Positions 18,035-25,750 of a DNA stretch of 64,000 nt are shown here, in pieces. Location of the stretch: positions 3,067,659 to 3,131,658 of the forward strand of contig CP091278.1 in the NCBI GenBank assembly GCA_021650895.1, in the 5' to 3' direction. Origin of the DNA: Candidatus Jettenia sp. (GTDB lineage Bacteria; Planctomycetota; Brocadiia; Brocadiales; Brocadiaceae). Position numbers and translations under genes: made by a program. The notes beneath the pieces were generated by a model. It ran no database searches and was not told where the DNA came from. It saw nothing but the letters and a program-made list of their open reading frames with translations. Position 1 is the first letter of the stretch. Every line of letters starts with the position of its first letter.

Positions 18035-19936
18035 TTATGGTGCTTGTGGAGGTAGTGCTCCTCGATATCCTCCACCATCGATGCCAGGCCAACTAGATGG
18101 TAACGGTATAGCACCATATGCCGCAGGACCGTCAGGGGCAGGATAGTAATCTTCATCTAATTGAGGGTTCGCTTCCGTTCCATTCTTCTCCCAGCCAGGT
18201 GCATAATATTTCTTGGAAGCATCAAAGAGTGGTGATGATTTAAACGCAGAAAGGCTTTTGAAATAGTATGAACTGCTTCCTAATTTCTCCTCCCATGATC
18301 TAAAAAAATAGTTCTTAGAATTCGCTCCTAAGCGATAGTAGAGATTCCCATCACATATCTGTGAACCATCTGCTACCCTACAATCCCTCGCCAGCCAATG
18401 ATCCATCGTCTGAACGATGATATTGTTGTAGACCTCCTGGGGATACCCAGGATAAAAAGTTTCGAGAATATATTCGTGTCCTGCTCCCTTACCATTCAAT
18501 TCCTTCCCAAAGATAATGGTGTTATGGTATATCTTCCATGGATCACCTCCGCCAAACTTAATACCCTGGTGCCGTCCAAACGGACGCGCCCACACCATCC
18601 CATCACCATTCGGACCATGATATTTTTCTGAAAGTAAATCATCCGGATCACGCCTTCCACCGAGCATGGGCTTACTGCAATCAATAATATTATGATGGAT
18701 ATACTTTGTCCCTGGTCTGAGCGGTGAACCTGAACCTTCCCGGGAAACCCCTTTTGAGACAAAAAGCAACTTGTTATGATTGAACTCAACATCAGAGCAG
18801 CCAGACCCTAACTGAACCACATCATCTCTAGTGCCCTTAAATACATTATTGTGGATATGGAGATTGTATGCTGTTTCGTTTGCATCAATTCCATCCCAGG
18901 TATTTTCGAATATACAATTCTTGATCTCTATATCATGCGCTGAATCTTCTATCGATATTGCAGTCCCTTGAAGACTATGCCCAGGTTTGGTGCCACATTT
19001 GACATCACTCCAAGCAATCCAGGGAGGAACGTTATCAGAGACACGAATACCATCAAGAACAATATCACGAACATCGTCACGGATCATAATAGGTGTCCTA
19101 CCACCTGCTATTTCCATATTCTTAAGAGTAATATGATCTGACCCGGATTCAAATTCAAAGACATTATTCTGATATCTTGCGTTAATACCTTCAATGGTTA
19201 TATAAGAACTTGATGGTCCAAAAGTGATAATCTCCTGGTTTGAGAAGATATACATGGGTGTAGAACGAGGATCGGTGTTGGATGGGATATTGTATCCCAT
19301 GGCAATTTCCTGCTTACTGGGCTTTAGTCTGACATAGATCTTTTTATTAGAACCATTCCAGAATATACCGGGGCCGATATAAATACCGCCAGACCTGGTA
19401 TAATCTTCGTTACTTGCCCGAAGATCATTATAATCTTCGTAAGGAACAAGGCGATAGTTATCGTTTCCACTTCCAAAATACCCATAAATTTCCCTTGCGT
19501 TAGGGTATGTATTTACCGACCTGTATATTCCTTTTGAAGAATCGTATACCTCCCACTGAGAGTTAGGGGTCGATCGAAATTCTTTGTAGCAACCGTTAAT
19601 GGTAACCGACTCATCAGCATAATTTTTTATGGTAATCCAATTTGATTCTTCTCCATGATTGTTAATTACAATTTGACTCTCATAGTAAGTTCCACCCCTG
19701 AGATAGAGGGTATCGCCTGGTTGTAATTTTTCGATACTCTTTTCTATGGTCTTCCAGGGATTGGATAAACTTCCACTGTTTGAATCATTACCATTTGTTG
19801 CAACATAATACGTAGCTGCCAGACATCTTTCGTTTGCTGATAAAAAAAAGGTTGAGGTTAAGCTTACAAAAGATATGAGAATGGAAAGAGAAAAAACGGG
19901 GGGGTTCAGTACTTTTTGAATATGGGATAGTAACAT
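18035..19936 (-). CDS. Secreted right-handed beta-helix protein, paralog B, riboswitch-controlled
   Basis: 633 residues. ATG at 19936 is preceded by a strong ribosome site (AAGGAGGTGCTGGT). The signal peptide (VFSLSILISFVSLTSTFF...) is followed by ATYYVATNGNDSNSGS and PGDTLYLRGGTYYES, the DUF1565-like entry, and a long beta-helix with VDIEIKNC and IHHNIID turns. The N-terminal ~150 residues and the whole upstream region match paralog C almost exactly; the C-terminal ~270 residues match paralog A; the middle is its own. This mosaic points to recombination among the three. A GEMM-I riboswitch (20000-20092) lies in the leader, so expression should follow c-di-GMP. Likely role: binding, cutting or modifying polysaccharide outside the cell; no enzyme activity can be assigned. 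Confidence 0.85.
   Translation of the reverse strand: MLLSHIQKVLNPPVFSLSILISFVSLTSTFFLSANERCLAATYYVATNGNDSNSGSLSNPWKTIEKSIEKLQPGDTLYLRGGTYYESQIVINNHGEESNWITIKNYADESVTINGCYKEFRSTPNSQWEVYDSSKGIYRSVNTYPNAREIYGYFGSGNDNYRLVPYEDYNDLRASNEDYTRSGGIYIGPGIFWNGSNKKIYVRLKPSKQEIAMGYNIPSNTDPRSTPMYIFSNQEIITFGPSSSYITIEGINARYQNNVFEFESGSDHITLKNMEIAGGRTPIMIRDDVRDIVLDGIRVSDNVPPWIAWSDVKCGTKPGHSLQGTAISIEDSAHDIEIKNCIFENTWDGIDANETAYNLHIHNNVFKGTRDDVVQLGSGCSDVEFNHNKLLFVSKGVSREGSGSPLRPGTKYIHHNIIDCSKPMLGGRRDPDDLLSEKYHGPNGDGMVWARPFGRHQGIKFGGGDPWKIYHNTIIFGKELNGKGAGHEYILETFYPGYPQEVYNNIIVQTMDHWLARDCRVADGSQICDGNLYYRLGANSKNYFFRSWEEKLGSSSYYFKSLSAFKSSPLFDASKKYYAPGWEKNGTEANPQLDEDYYPAPDGPAAYGAIPLPSSWPGIDGGGYRGALPPQAP
18050..18850 (-). 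repeat. Long inverted repeat, right arm (3' part of paralog B)
   Basis: The reverse complement of this stretch is highly similar to 14160-14960 within paralog A. The similarity falls off near codons upstream of GTRDDVVQLGSG and ends close to the stop codons, so it is confined to coding sequence. Confidence 0.85.
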
Positions 19937-19937
19937 A

Positions 19938-19992
19938 CCAGCACCTCCTTATAAAATTTGGCCGTAACAAACACAAGACCTGCAAAGTGCTG
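19938..19992 (-). promoter_or_regulatory. Putative riboswitch expression platform (anti-SD/SD pairing), paralog B
   Basis: On the minus strand, CAGCACTTT (19984-19992) just after the aptamer can pair over 9 contiguous positions (two G-U) with GAGGTGCTG in the ribosome site of paralog B. CAGCACTT and the ribosome site are also present after the aptamers of copy 2 (24960-24968) and copy 3 (25305-25313), which supports sequestration of the ribosome site as the switching step. Confidence 0.5.
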
Positions 19993-19999
19993 TTGTATT

Positions 20000-20092
20000 T
20001 GCCCGGCAACCCTGCTACCATGTCCTTATGAAGGATTTAGGCCAGTGGCTTTGCGTCCCATCCTTTCGAATGGTTTGCCCTTATCAGGTTTC
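20000..20092 (-). ncRNA. GEMM-I cyclic-di-GMP riboswitch (copy 1, upstream of paralog B)
   Basis: Read on the minus strand, the stretch carries the c-di-GMP-I aptamer hallmarks in order: AGGGCAAACC, a CCATTC-GAAA-GGATGG stem with a GAAA tetraloop, GGGACGCAAAGCC, the receptor element CTGGCCTAAATCC, and GGTAGCAGGGTTGCCGGGC at the 3' side. The aptamer ends about 64 bases before the ATG of paralog B. No U-tract follows, so control is probably at translation. Confidence 0.93.
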
Positions 20093-20261
20093 TAATAAAC
20101 AACTTTACTACGGAAGAATGCTTAAAATTATTTTATACGAGAGATTTGTTGCCTCCTTTCTTAAAAAGTTCAAAGCAGAATGAATAGTTGTTAAACCGTA
20201 GAATAATTAGATAAATTAAGTTACAATTTACTCTTATTGTTTTAGTTCTTCATTACAGGAA

Positions 20262-20304
20262 GAAATAGACTAGCTTCGCTTTAAAAGGAGAGCTAGTCTA
20301 TTTC
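20262..20304. terminator. Strong hairpin, likely terminator of gene D
   Basis: A perfect 14-bp stem GAAATAGACTAGCT / AGCTAGTCTATTTC with a 15-base loop, just past the minus-strand end of the beta-helix gene at 20327. No long T-run follows, so termination strength is uncertain. Confidence 0.6.
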
Positions 20305-20326
20305 ATGTGTTTTTAACAAGAGTTTG

Positions 20327-22831
20327 TTATAGGGAAAAATCCTGCATTTTACTGTATTCAATATGCAGTTTAGGGGCTTTATTAAGATCTCTGTGATTTG
20401 TGGCACCTTCGAAGGATTCTGCTATTCTTCTTCCTGTACCTGAAATAATAAATACCATTGCATTATTTGCTGCCCAGCCAGGTTGATTTATTATTTCTTG
20501 AACGATGGAAGTAATGTCCGGTGTCTGCTGGTCTTGCCCTGATTCTCCCTTGATATCCCAGGCAGGAGGATTCCAGCTAACTTTGGCAACTGTTCTTGAT
20601 CGAGAAGAGACATTACCTTTTCTACCAACAAAAGGTGTTGCGTTATTTGAAGCTTCACCTTTTATCATAAGGGTAGTTTCATTGAAGCTTATTTCATCAG
20701 TTGTGAACTGTATATAGGCTTTGGTAATTATTGCTCCGGATGGGATGTCTAAGGAATTGAATCTCAATCCAATATTCTGTATTATTCCACTATCGACAAC
20801 CAATTCTATATCTGAACTAGACATTCTCATACCACCACTATTTTTCTCCTCCACATCATCGTCCCCTTGCGCTATGGAAACGTCTAATGCGTATATAGTA
20901 GTAACGATTGATCTAGGGTCATAAGAGGGATCGGTAGTAATGATTACTTTATCCCATGTCACACCATCTTCGGCTGCCCCGATAACAAAGGGGTAGTTTC
21001 CCGGCGGGGTAGAAAGGCTCTTTGGCAATTTAACCCAGGAATAAGTTCCATTGGAAGAAGTAGGTACCGTTATTTTAGAATCACCATTAAAGGAGACAGA
21101 CAGGGAATTGCCGCTATCATCACTTCCCTTCGCACGAATCCAAACATAATATGGATAATTCTCCTCGGTAACTATGAGGGAGTATTCTGCATATGCCCAA
21201 GCTCCCATTCCCTCCGGTGCAGTAATCGCTGTACCACCCGATGCATCTGCATCACTTACCTTCTTTGCCGTTCCGACAAGCCATGCATACTTTTCTGCTT
21301 CAAATGGCACCGTGTTCGGCGCTGTAACCGTAACCGTATCCCCATCACCATCTTCTACATACCGGACCGTTATCGTATCACTTGCCTCTAACTCACCATC
21401 ATTCGCTGTTAGCTTTAATTTATACGTACCTTGCTTGGAGAAGGTGGCTGTGGCATCTGTATCCCTCGGATCAGAAAAGGTCACTGTGCCTGGACCACTT
21501 ACCATACTCCACAGAGTCTCTAAGGTACCATCCGGCAATCCATCATCGCTCACCTGTCCACCAAGAGTAAGATGATCAGTAGGATCGTAAATTACCTCAA
21601 GACTTCCTGCATTTACTGTTGGCGCCTGGTTCTTCGGAGGCTCGGTTGAACTTCCCGATTCCTTCGCTCCCAGATCGGGCGATGATCCCTTATAGGAGGA
21701 TGATGGTATATTTAAAACAACATCAGAATGCCATACAAAATACGCCGTCCCTTTGTCTATGCAGGGACTTCCATCCAAAAGATGGTAATTGGAATCATAT
21801 TTAGGCACAACATTCAATAGGATTCCATTGTCCGTAACGCAGTCTTTTATATGTTCCCCATTGTTATAAAAAATACTATACCCTACAACGGAATTTGTCT
21901 TAGCCCTTTTTATTCCCACATTCTTATTATTTACTATAATATTGTTCAGGGCAATCATATTGTCTGCACCCGTAACACCTACCACATTGCCTGCAATAGT
22001 ATTATGGTAAAGATACGCCCTTTCCTTCATGTATGACCCGCCGTAATTCTCCCGGGTATTCCCATCAGGCATGCACCCTACACCAGCCATAGCATTGTTT
22101 ACAATGACATTATTGAAGATAGAAAACACCCTATTTGATACATCAGAATAATCAATTAATTGAATGCCATCCTCACCATTTCCCGATAAGGTATTGTTAT
22201 TAATGGTGTATTTTATCGTCGGACCGGAATAATCGTACAACTTGTACAAACGGATTTCTATGCCATCATCCTCGTTATTTAGGATCATATTGTGTTCGAT
22301 GGTGTAGTAACCCTTCCTTCCGTCAACATCAATCCCATCGTCACTCGTGTTTTCAATCGTGTTATAGCCAACATAGCCGTAGCCGTCCGATTCAAAACTA
22401 ATGGCGTCACCTCCATTATCGCTAAAGATATTATTTTTTATGGTGACTAAATCGTTTACAATGATTGGCTTAGAGGCATTGGTAAATTTCAGACCGCTAA
22501 TCTCTACATTTACTCCCTTGCCATTGATAGTCTCAAATACCGTAGCTCTGCCTCCATCGATAACGGTTTGATTTATATACTTGGTATCTTTTGTTGTATA
22601 ATACTGGGAAGTAATGGTAAGCTTTTTATTGATATCGATACCATTTTCACGGTAGGTTCCGGGAGCAATAATGATAACATCACCGGACGATGCATTACTT
22701 ACCGCAGCCTTAATCGTGGAGTAATCCTCTGGCACATGGATTGTACCGGCATATGAAGCACCTGACAAGCAACACAGGACTACTAATTTACAGAAAAGAA
22801 ATTTCCATAATTTACCCTTCAACCTTCTCAT
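20327..22831 (-). CDS. Secreted multi-domain beta-helix protein (gene D) with PKD-like, CBM-like and DNRLRE-like domains
   Basis: 834 residues; ATG at 22831 has AAGGAGAAAG directly upstream. After a signal peptide (FCKLVVLCCLSGASYA) come: a pectin-lyase-like parallel beta-helix (~30-395; IHVPEDYSTIKAAV, APGTYRENG, N-x-I turns); a PKD/Ig-like domain (~405-490; VNAGSLEVIYDPTDHLTLGG, GTYKLKLTANDGE); a CBM6/35-like domain (~505-630; PFEAEKYAWLVGTA, YYVWIRAKGSDDSG); and a C-terminal DNRLRE/CBM96-like domain (~640-830; ITKAYIQFTTDE, APKLHIEYSK). This is a wall- or polysaccharide-binding architecture, possibly with lyase activity. It lies between paralogs B and C, in the same direction, without a riboswitch. 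Confidence 0.82.
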   Translation of the reverse strand: MRRLKGKLWKFLFCKLVVLCCLSGASYAGTIHVPEDYSTIKAAVSNASSGDVIIIAPGTYRENGIDINKKLTITSQYYTTKDTKYINQTVIDGGRATVFETINGKGVNVEISGLKFTNASKPIIVNDLVTIKNNIFSDNGGDAISFESDGYGYVGYNTIENTSDDGIDVDGRKGYYTIEHNMILNNEDDGIEIRLYKLYDYSGPTIKYTINNNTLSGNGEDGIQLIDYSDVSNRVFSIFNNVIVNNAMAGVGCMPDGNTRENYGGSYMKERAYLYHNTIAGNVVGVTGADNMIALNNIIVNNKNVGIKRAKTNSVVGYSIFYNNGEHIKDCVTDNGILLNVVPKYDSNYHLLDGSPCIDKGTAYFVWHSDVVLNIPSSSYKGSSPDLGAKESGSSTEPPKNQAPTVNAGSLEVIYDPTDHLTLGGQVSDDGLPDGTLETLWSMVSGPGTVTFSDPRDTDATATFSKQGTYKLKLTANDGELEASDTITVRYVEDGDGDTVTVTAPNTVPFEAEKYAWLVGTAKKVSDADASGGTAITAPEGMGAWAYAEYSLIVTEENYPYYVWIRAKGSDDSGNSLSVSFNGDSKITVPTSSNGTYSWVKLPKSLSTPPGNYPFVIGAAEDGVTWDKVIITTDPSYDPRSIVTTIYALDVSIAQGDDDVEEKNSGGMRMSSSDIELVVDSGIIQNIGLRFNSLDIPSGAIITKAYIQFTTDEISFNETTLMIKGEASNNATPFVGRKGNVSSRSRTVAKVSWNPPAWDIKGESGQDQQTPDITSIVQEIINQPGWAANNAMVFIISGTGRRIAESFEGATNHRDLNKAPKLHIEYSKMQDFSL

Positions 22832-23010
22832 TTCTTTCTCCTTAAATTTTTAGCGTATTAATTACTGGAATTTGTTCAGATTATTACACTAAATTTTTTT
22901 ATAATTAAAATGATAGTAGAAGTTAACAGCGAAAAAATTGTAAGACCTCTTGTATACCTAAAGCATCTAAAGTTTATGAAGCTTAAGCATTCTTAGGTAA
23001 ATTCGGTTAG

Positions 23011-24912
23011 TTATGGTTGTTGTGGAGGTAGCGCTCCTCGGTATTTTTTGCCATCCCTGCCAGGCCAACCAGATGGTAACGGTATAGCACCAGTTGCTGC
23101 CGGACCGTTGGGGTCAGGATAATAATTCTTGTCTAGTTGAGGGTCAGCTTCGATACCGGAGTTCTCCAAACCGGGAGGGTAGTATTTCTTAGAGGATTTA
23201 AAGAATCTTGAAGACTTAAACTCGGAAAGACTCATAAAATGTTTTTTACTACTTTTTTTTCTTTCTCTGTGTGATTTAAAAAAATAAGTTTTAGGATTGT
23301 TTATAGAGCGATAGTAGATATTCCCATCATATATTTGAGAACCATCTGCCACCCTACACTCTCTTGCCAGCCAATGGTCCATTGTCTGAATGATGATATT
23401 GTTATAGACCTCCTGTGGTTGATCTCGATAAAAATATTTAAGAATATATTCATGTCCTGTTCCTTTATTGTTTAGCTCCTTCCCAAATACCAGGGTATTA
23501 TGGTATATCTTCCATGGATCACCTTTACCAAATCTATTAGCTTCATGCTTTGCAAGCGGACGAGCCCATACCATCCCATCACCATTCGGGCCACGATATT
23601 TTTTTGAGAGTAATCTATCAGGGTCACGTCTCCCACCCAACATTGGTTTGCTGCAATCAATAATGTTGTGATGGATATATTTTGTCCCTGGTTTAGGTGG
23701 AGAACCTGATCCATGCCTGGAAATCCCTTTTGAAACGAAGATCATTTTATTGTGATTGATCTCAATGTCAGAGCAGCCAGACCCTAATTGAACTCCATCA
23801 TCCCGGGTACCTTTAAATATGTTATTGTGGATATGAAGATTATACGATGTATCAACTGCGCCAATTCCATCCCAGGTGTCTTCAAATGTGCAATTCTTGA
23901 TTTCTATATCGTATGCTGAATCCTGAATACTTATTGCAGGTCCCTGAAAAGCATGTCCAGGCTCCATACCACATTTGACATCACTCCAGGCAATCCAGGG
24001 AGGAACGTTACCGGAGATATGAATACCATCGAATACAATACCATGAACACCGTTACGGATCAAAACAGGTGTCCTACCACCTATTATATCGATGTTCTTA
24101 AGAAAAATGTGGTTTGCTCCTGATTTAAACTCAAGTGCATTATTCTGATATCTTAGATTAATACTCTCGATATGTATATATGAGGATTTCTCCTGAAAGG
24201 TGATAACTTCATGGTTTGGAAAGATGTGCATCAATGTAGAGCAAGGATTTGTATCTAAGGGGATAGTATATCCCATAATAATTTCTTGCTCACTGTGCTT
24301 TAGCCTTATATATATCCTTTCATCGGAACTATCCCAGAATATACCCGGGCCAAGATAAATATTACCAATATCAGTATAGTTTTCATTATCTGCGCTAAGG
24401 TCGCTGTATCTTTCATAAGAAACAAGCCGATAATTACCATTTTTACTTCCAAAATACCCATGGATACCCTCTGCGTTAGGGTATGTATTTACTGATCTGT
24501 ATATTCCTTTTGAAGAATCGTATACCTCCCACTGAGAGTTAGGAGTTGATCGAAATTCTTTGTAGCAACCGTTAATGGTAACCGACTCATCAGCATAATT
24601 TTTTATGGTAATCCAATTTGATTCTTCTCCATGATTGTTAATTACAATTTGACTCTCATAGTAAGTTCCACTCCTGAGATAGAGGGTGTCGCCTGGTTGT
24701 AATTTTTCGATACTCTTTTCTATGGTCTTCCAGGGATTAAATAAACTTCCACTGTTTGAATCATTACCATTTGTTGCAACATAATACGTAGCTGCCAGAC
24801 ATCTTTCGTTTGCTGATAAAAAAAAGGTTGAGGTTAAGCTTACAAAAGATACGAGAATGGAAAGAGAAAAAACGGGGGGGTTCAGTACTTTTTGAATATG
24901 GGATAGTAACAT
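23011..24912 (-). CDS. Secreted right-handed beta-helix protein, paralog C, riboswitch-controlled
   Basis: 633 residues, with the same start, ribosome site and signal peptide as paralog B. The first ~147 residues differ from B at only a few positions. Beyond that point the middle part resembles paralog A more (YLGPGIFW, SSDERIYIRLK, RYQNNALEFK), and the C-terminus is divergent from both (EFKSSRFFKSSKKYYPPG). The beta-helix pattern of repeated N-x-I/V turns runs through residues ~220-480. A GEMM-I riboswitch (24976-25068) sits in the leader. Expected location: outer surface or secreted. Function is probably polysaccharide binding or modification; an enzyme class cannot be assigned. Confidence 0.85.
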   Translation of the reverse strand: MLLSHIQKVLNPPVFSLSILVSFVSLTSTFFLSANERCLAATYYVATNGNDSNSGSLFNPWKTIEKSIEKLQPGDTLYLRSGTYYESQIVINNHGEESNWITIKNYADESVTINGCYKEFRSTPNSQWEVYDSSKGIYRSVNTYPNAEGIHGYFGSKNGNYRLVSYERYSDLSADNENYTDIGNIYLGPGIFWDSSDERIYIRLKHSEQEIIMGYTIPLDTNPCSTLMHIFPNHEVITFQEKSSYIHIESINLRYQNNALEFKSGANHIFLKNIDIIGGRTPVLIRNGVHGIVFDGIHISGNVPPWIAWSDVKCGMEPGHAFQGPAISIQDSAYDIEIKNCTFEDTWDGIGAVDTSYNLHIHNNIFKGTRDDGVQLGSGCSDIEINHNKMIFVSKGISRHGSGSPPKPGTKYIHHNIIDCSKPMLGGRRDPDRLLSKKYRGPNGDGMVWARPLAKHEANRFGKGDPWKIYHNTLVFGKELNNKGTGHEYILKYFYRDQPQEVYNNIIIQTMDHWLARECRVADGSQIYDGNIYYRSINNPKTYFFKSHRERKKSSKKHFMSLSEFKSSRFFKSSKKYYPPGLENSGIEADPQLDKNYYPDPNGPAATGAIPLPSGWPGRDGKKYRGALPPQQP

Positions 24913-25160
24913 ACCAGCACCTCCTTATAAAATTTGGCCGTAACAAACACAAGACCTGCAAAGTGCTGTTGTATTTGCCCGGCAACCCTGCTACCATGTC
25001 CTTATGAAGGATTTAGGCCAGTGGCTTTGCGTCCCATCCTTTCGAATGGTTTGCCCTTATCAGGTTTCTACTAAACAACTTACTACGGAAGAATGCTTAA
25101 AATTACTTTATATGAAGGATTGGTTGCCTCCTTTCTTAAAAAGTTCAAAGCAGAATGAAC
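24473..25160 (-). repeat. Direct repeat copy 2 (leader, riboswitch and N-terminus of paralog C)
   Basis: Partner of 19497-20185, same orientation, nearly identical by eye. Its far end overlaps the 3' end of the decayed 48-codon copy, which shows that the leader of B was itself derived from that tandem unit. Confidence 0.88.
24976..25068 (-). ncRNA. GEMM-I cyclic-di-GMP riboswitch (copy 2, upstream of paralog C)
   Basis: Identical by eye to copy 1 over the aptamer core: AGGGCAAACC, GAAA-capped stem, GGGACGCAAAGCC, GGCCTAAATCC and GGTAGCAGGGTTGCC. The anti-SD candidate (24960-24968) and ribosome site (24914-24926) follow in the same spacing. Confidence 0.93.
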
Positions 25161-25254
25161 GGTGTTTAAAGTTGTAAAAAATTATAGAGAGGATGAAAAT
25201 GGAAAGAGAAAATGGATGCTTTTTAAATGATTTTGAGATATGGAATAGTAACAT
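25108..25254 (-). pseudogene. Decayed fourth beta-helix copy: 48-codon signal-peptide remnant
   Basis: ATG at 25254 follows the same ribosome site (GGAGGTGCTGGT) as paralogs B and C. The peptide begins MLLFHISKSFKKHPFSLSIF, clearly homologous to the B/C signal peptide (MLLSHIQKVLNPPVFSLSIL), then runs into unrelated residues and stops after 48 codons at 25108, where the leader of paralog C begins. The beta-helix body is missing. It is best explained as the stub left by unequal recombination between tandem copies, though a short secreted peptide cannot be excluded. Confidence 0.75.
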
Positions 25255-25317
25255 ACCAGCACCTCCATATAGAATTGGACCGCAACAAACACAGCGGCCT
25301 ATGTGAAGTGCTGTATT

Positions 25318-25411
25318 CGCCCGGCAACCCTGCTACCATATCCTTTATGAAGGATTTAGGCCAGTGGCTTTGCGTCCCATCCTTTCGAATGGTTTGCCTT
25401 TATCAGGTTTC
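25318..25411 (-). ncRNA. GEMM-I riboswitch copy 3 (orphan, variant core)
   Basis: The same aptamer elements as copies 1 and 2, except the first G of the conserved GGG is A (AAAGGCAAACC instead of AAGGGCAAACC) and the P3 loop has small changes (TTCATAAAGGATATGG). The downstream hairpin keeps its pairing with different bases (AATACAGC / GCTGTGTT), which supports a functional past. It now controls only the 48-codon remnant, or acts as the leader of a longer transcript into paralog C. Confidence 0.9.
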
Positions 25412-25750
25412 TAAAAATTAATTTTATTATTTCAAAACATGTAAATTGTTCAATGCAAAACTAGCAGTTTATATACCAACAAATTATATAATTACTACAA
25501 AAATAGTAATATCAAATGTACTTAGTATTTACGATATTTTTTATCTTAAAATGAATATTATTATGAAGTATGTCAAAAGAGTTTTAAATGAACAAAAATG
25601 TATGTTATGGTACATGAATGCACTTTAGTTTTATATTTTCTAATTTAAATAAAAAAATTTGACTTATTATCGCTAGATTTAAAGTACTTAATAATTTAAT
25701 GCTATAGTATAAACAAGCGAAATTTATTCCTAAGTTGTTCTGTTCTTAAA
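25412..25750. other. AT-rich intergenic region, no gene recognised
   Basis: About 340 bp between the orphan riboswitch and the end of the barrel gene. It should hold the promoter for the riboswitch transcripts (minus strand), but the very high A+T content gives many weak hexamers and none is singled out. A 60-codon plus-strand frame (25446-25628) has no ribosome site or recognisable protein. Confidence 0.5.

Larger units (their letters stand above)
19497..20185 (-). repeat. Direct repeat copy 1 (leader, riboswitch and N-terminus of paralog B)
   Basis: About 690 bp nearly identical to 24473-25160 at an offset of 4976 bp, with a 1-base indel near 20103. It covers the first ~147 codons of B, the ribosome site, the riboswitch and the upstream CCTTTCTTAAAAAGTTC stretch. 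Confidence 0.88.

Noticed and set aside
18398-18631. Plus-strand frame of 77 codons inside paralog B, with an almost identical 80-codon frame on the opposite strand of paralog A (14362-14604)
   Set aside because: The resemblance is only the antisense image of the shared beta-helix coding sequence.
24764-24997. 77-codon minus-strand frame covering the riboswitch leader, also at 19788-20021
   Set aside because: It reads through the aptamer and the signal-peptide codons in another frame; explained by the duplicated leader.
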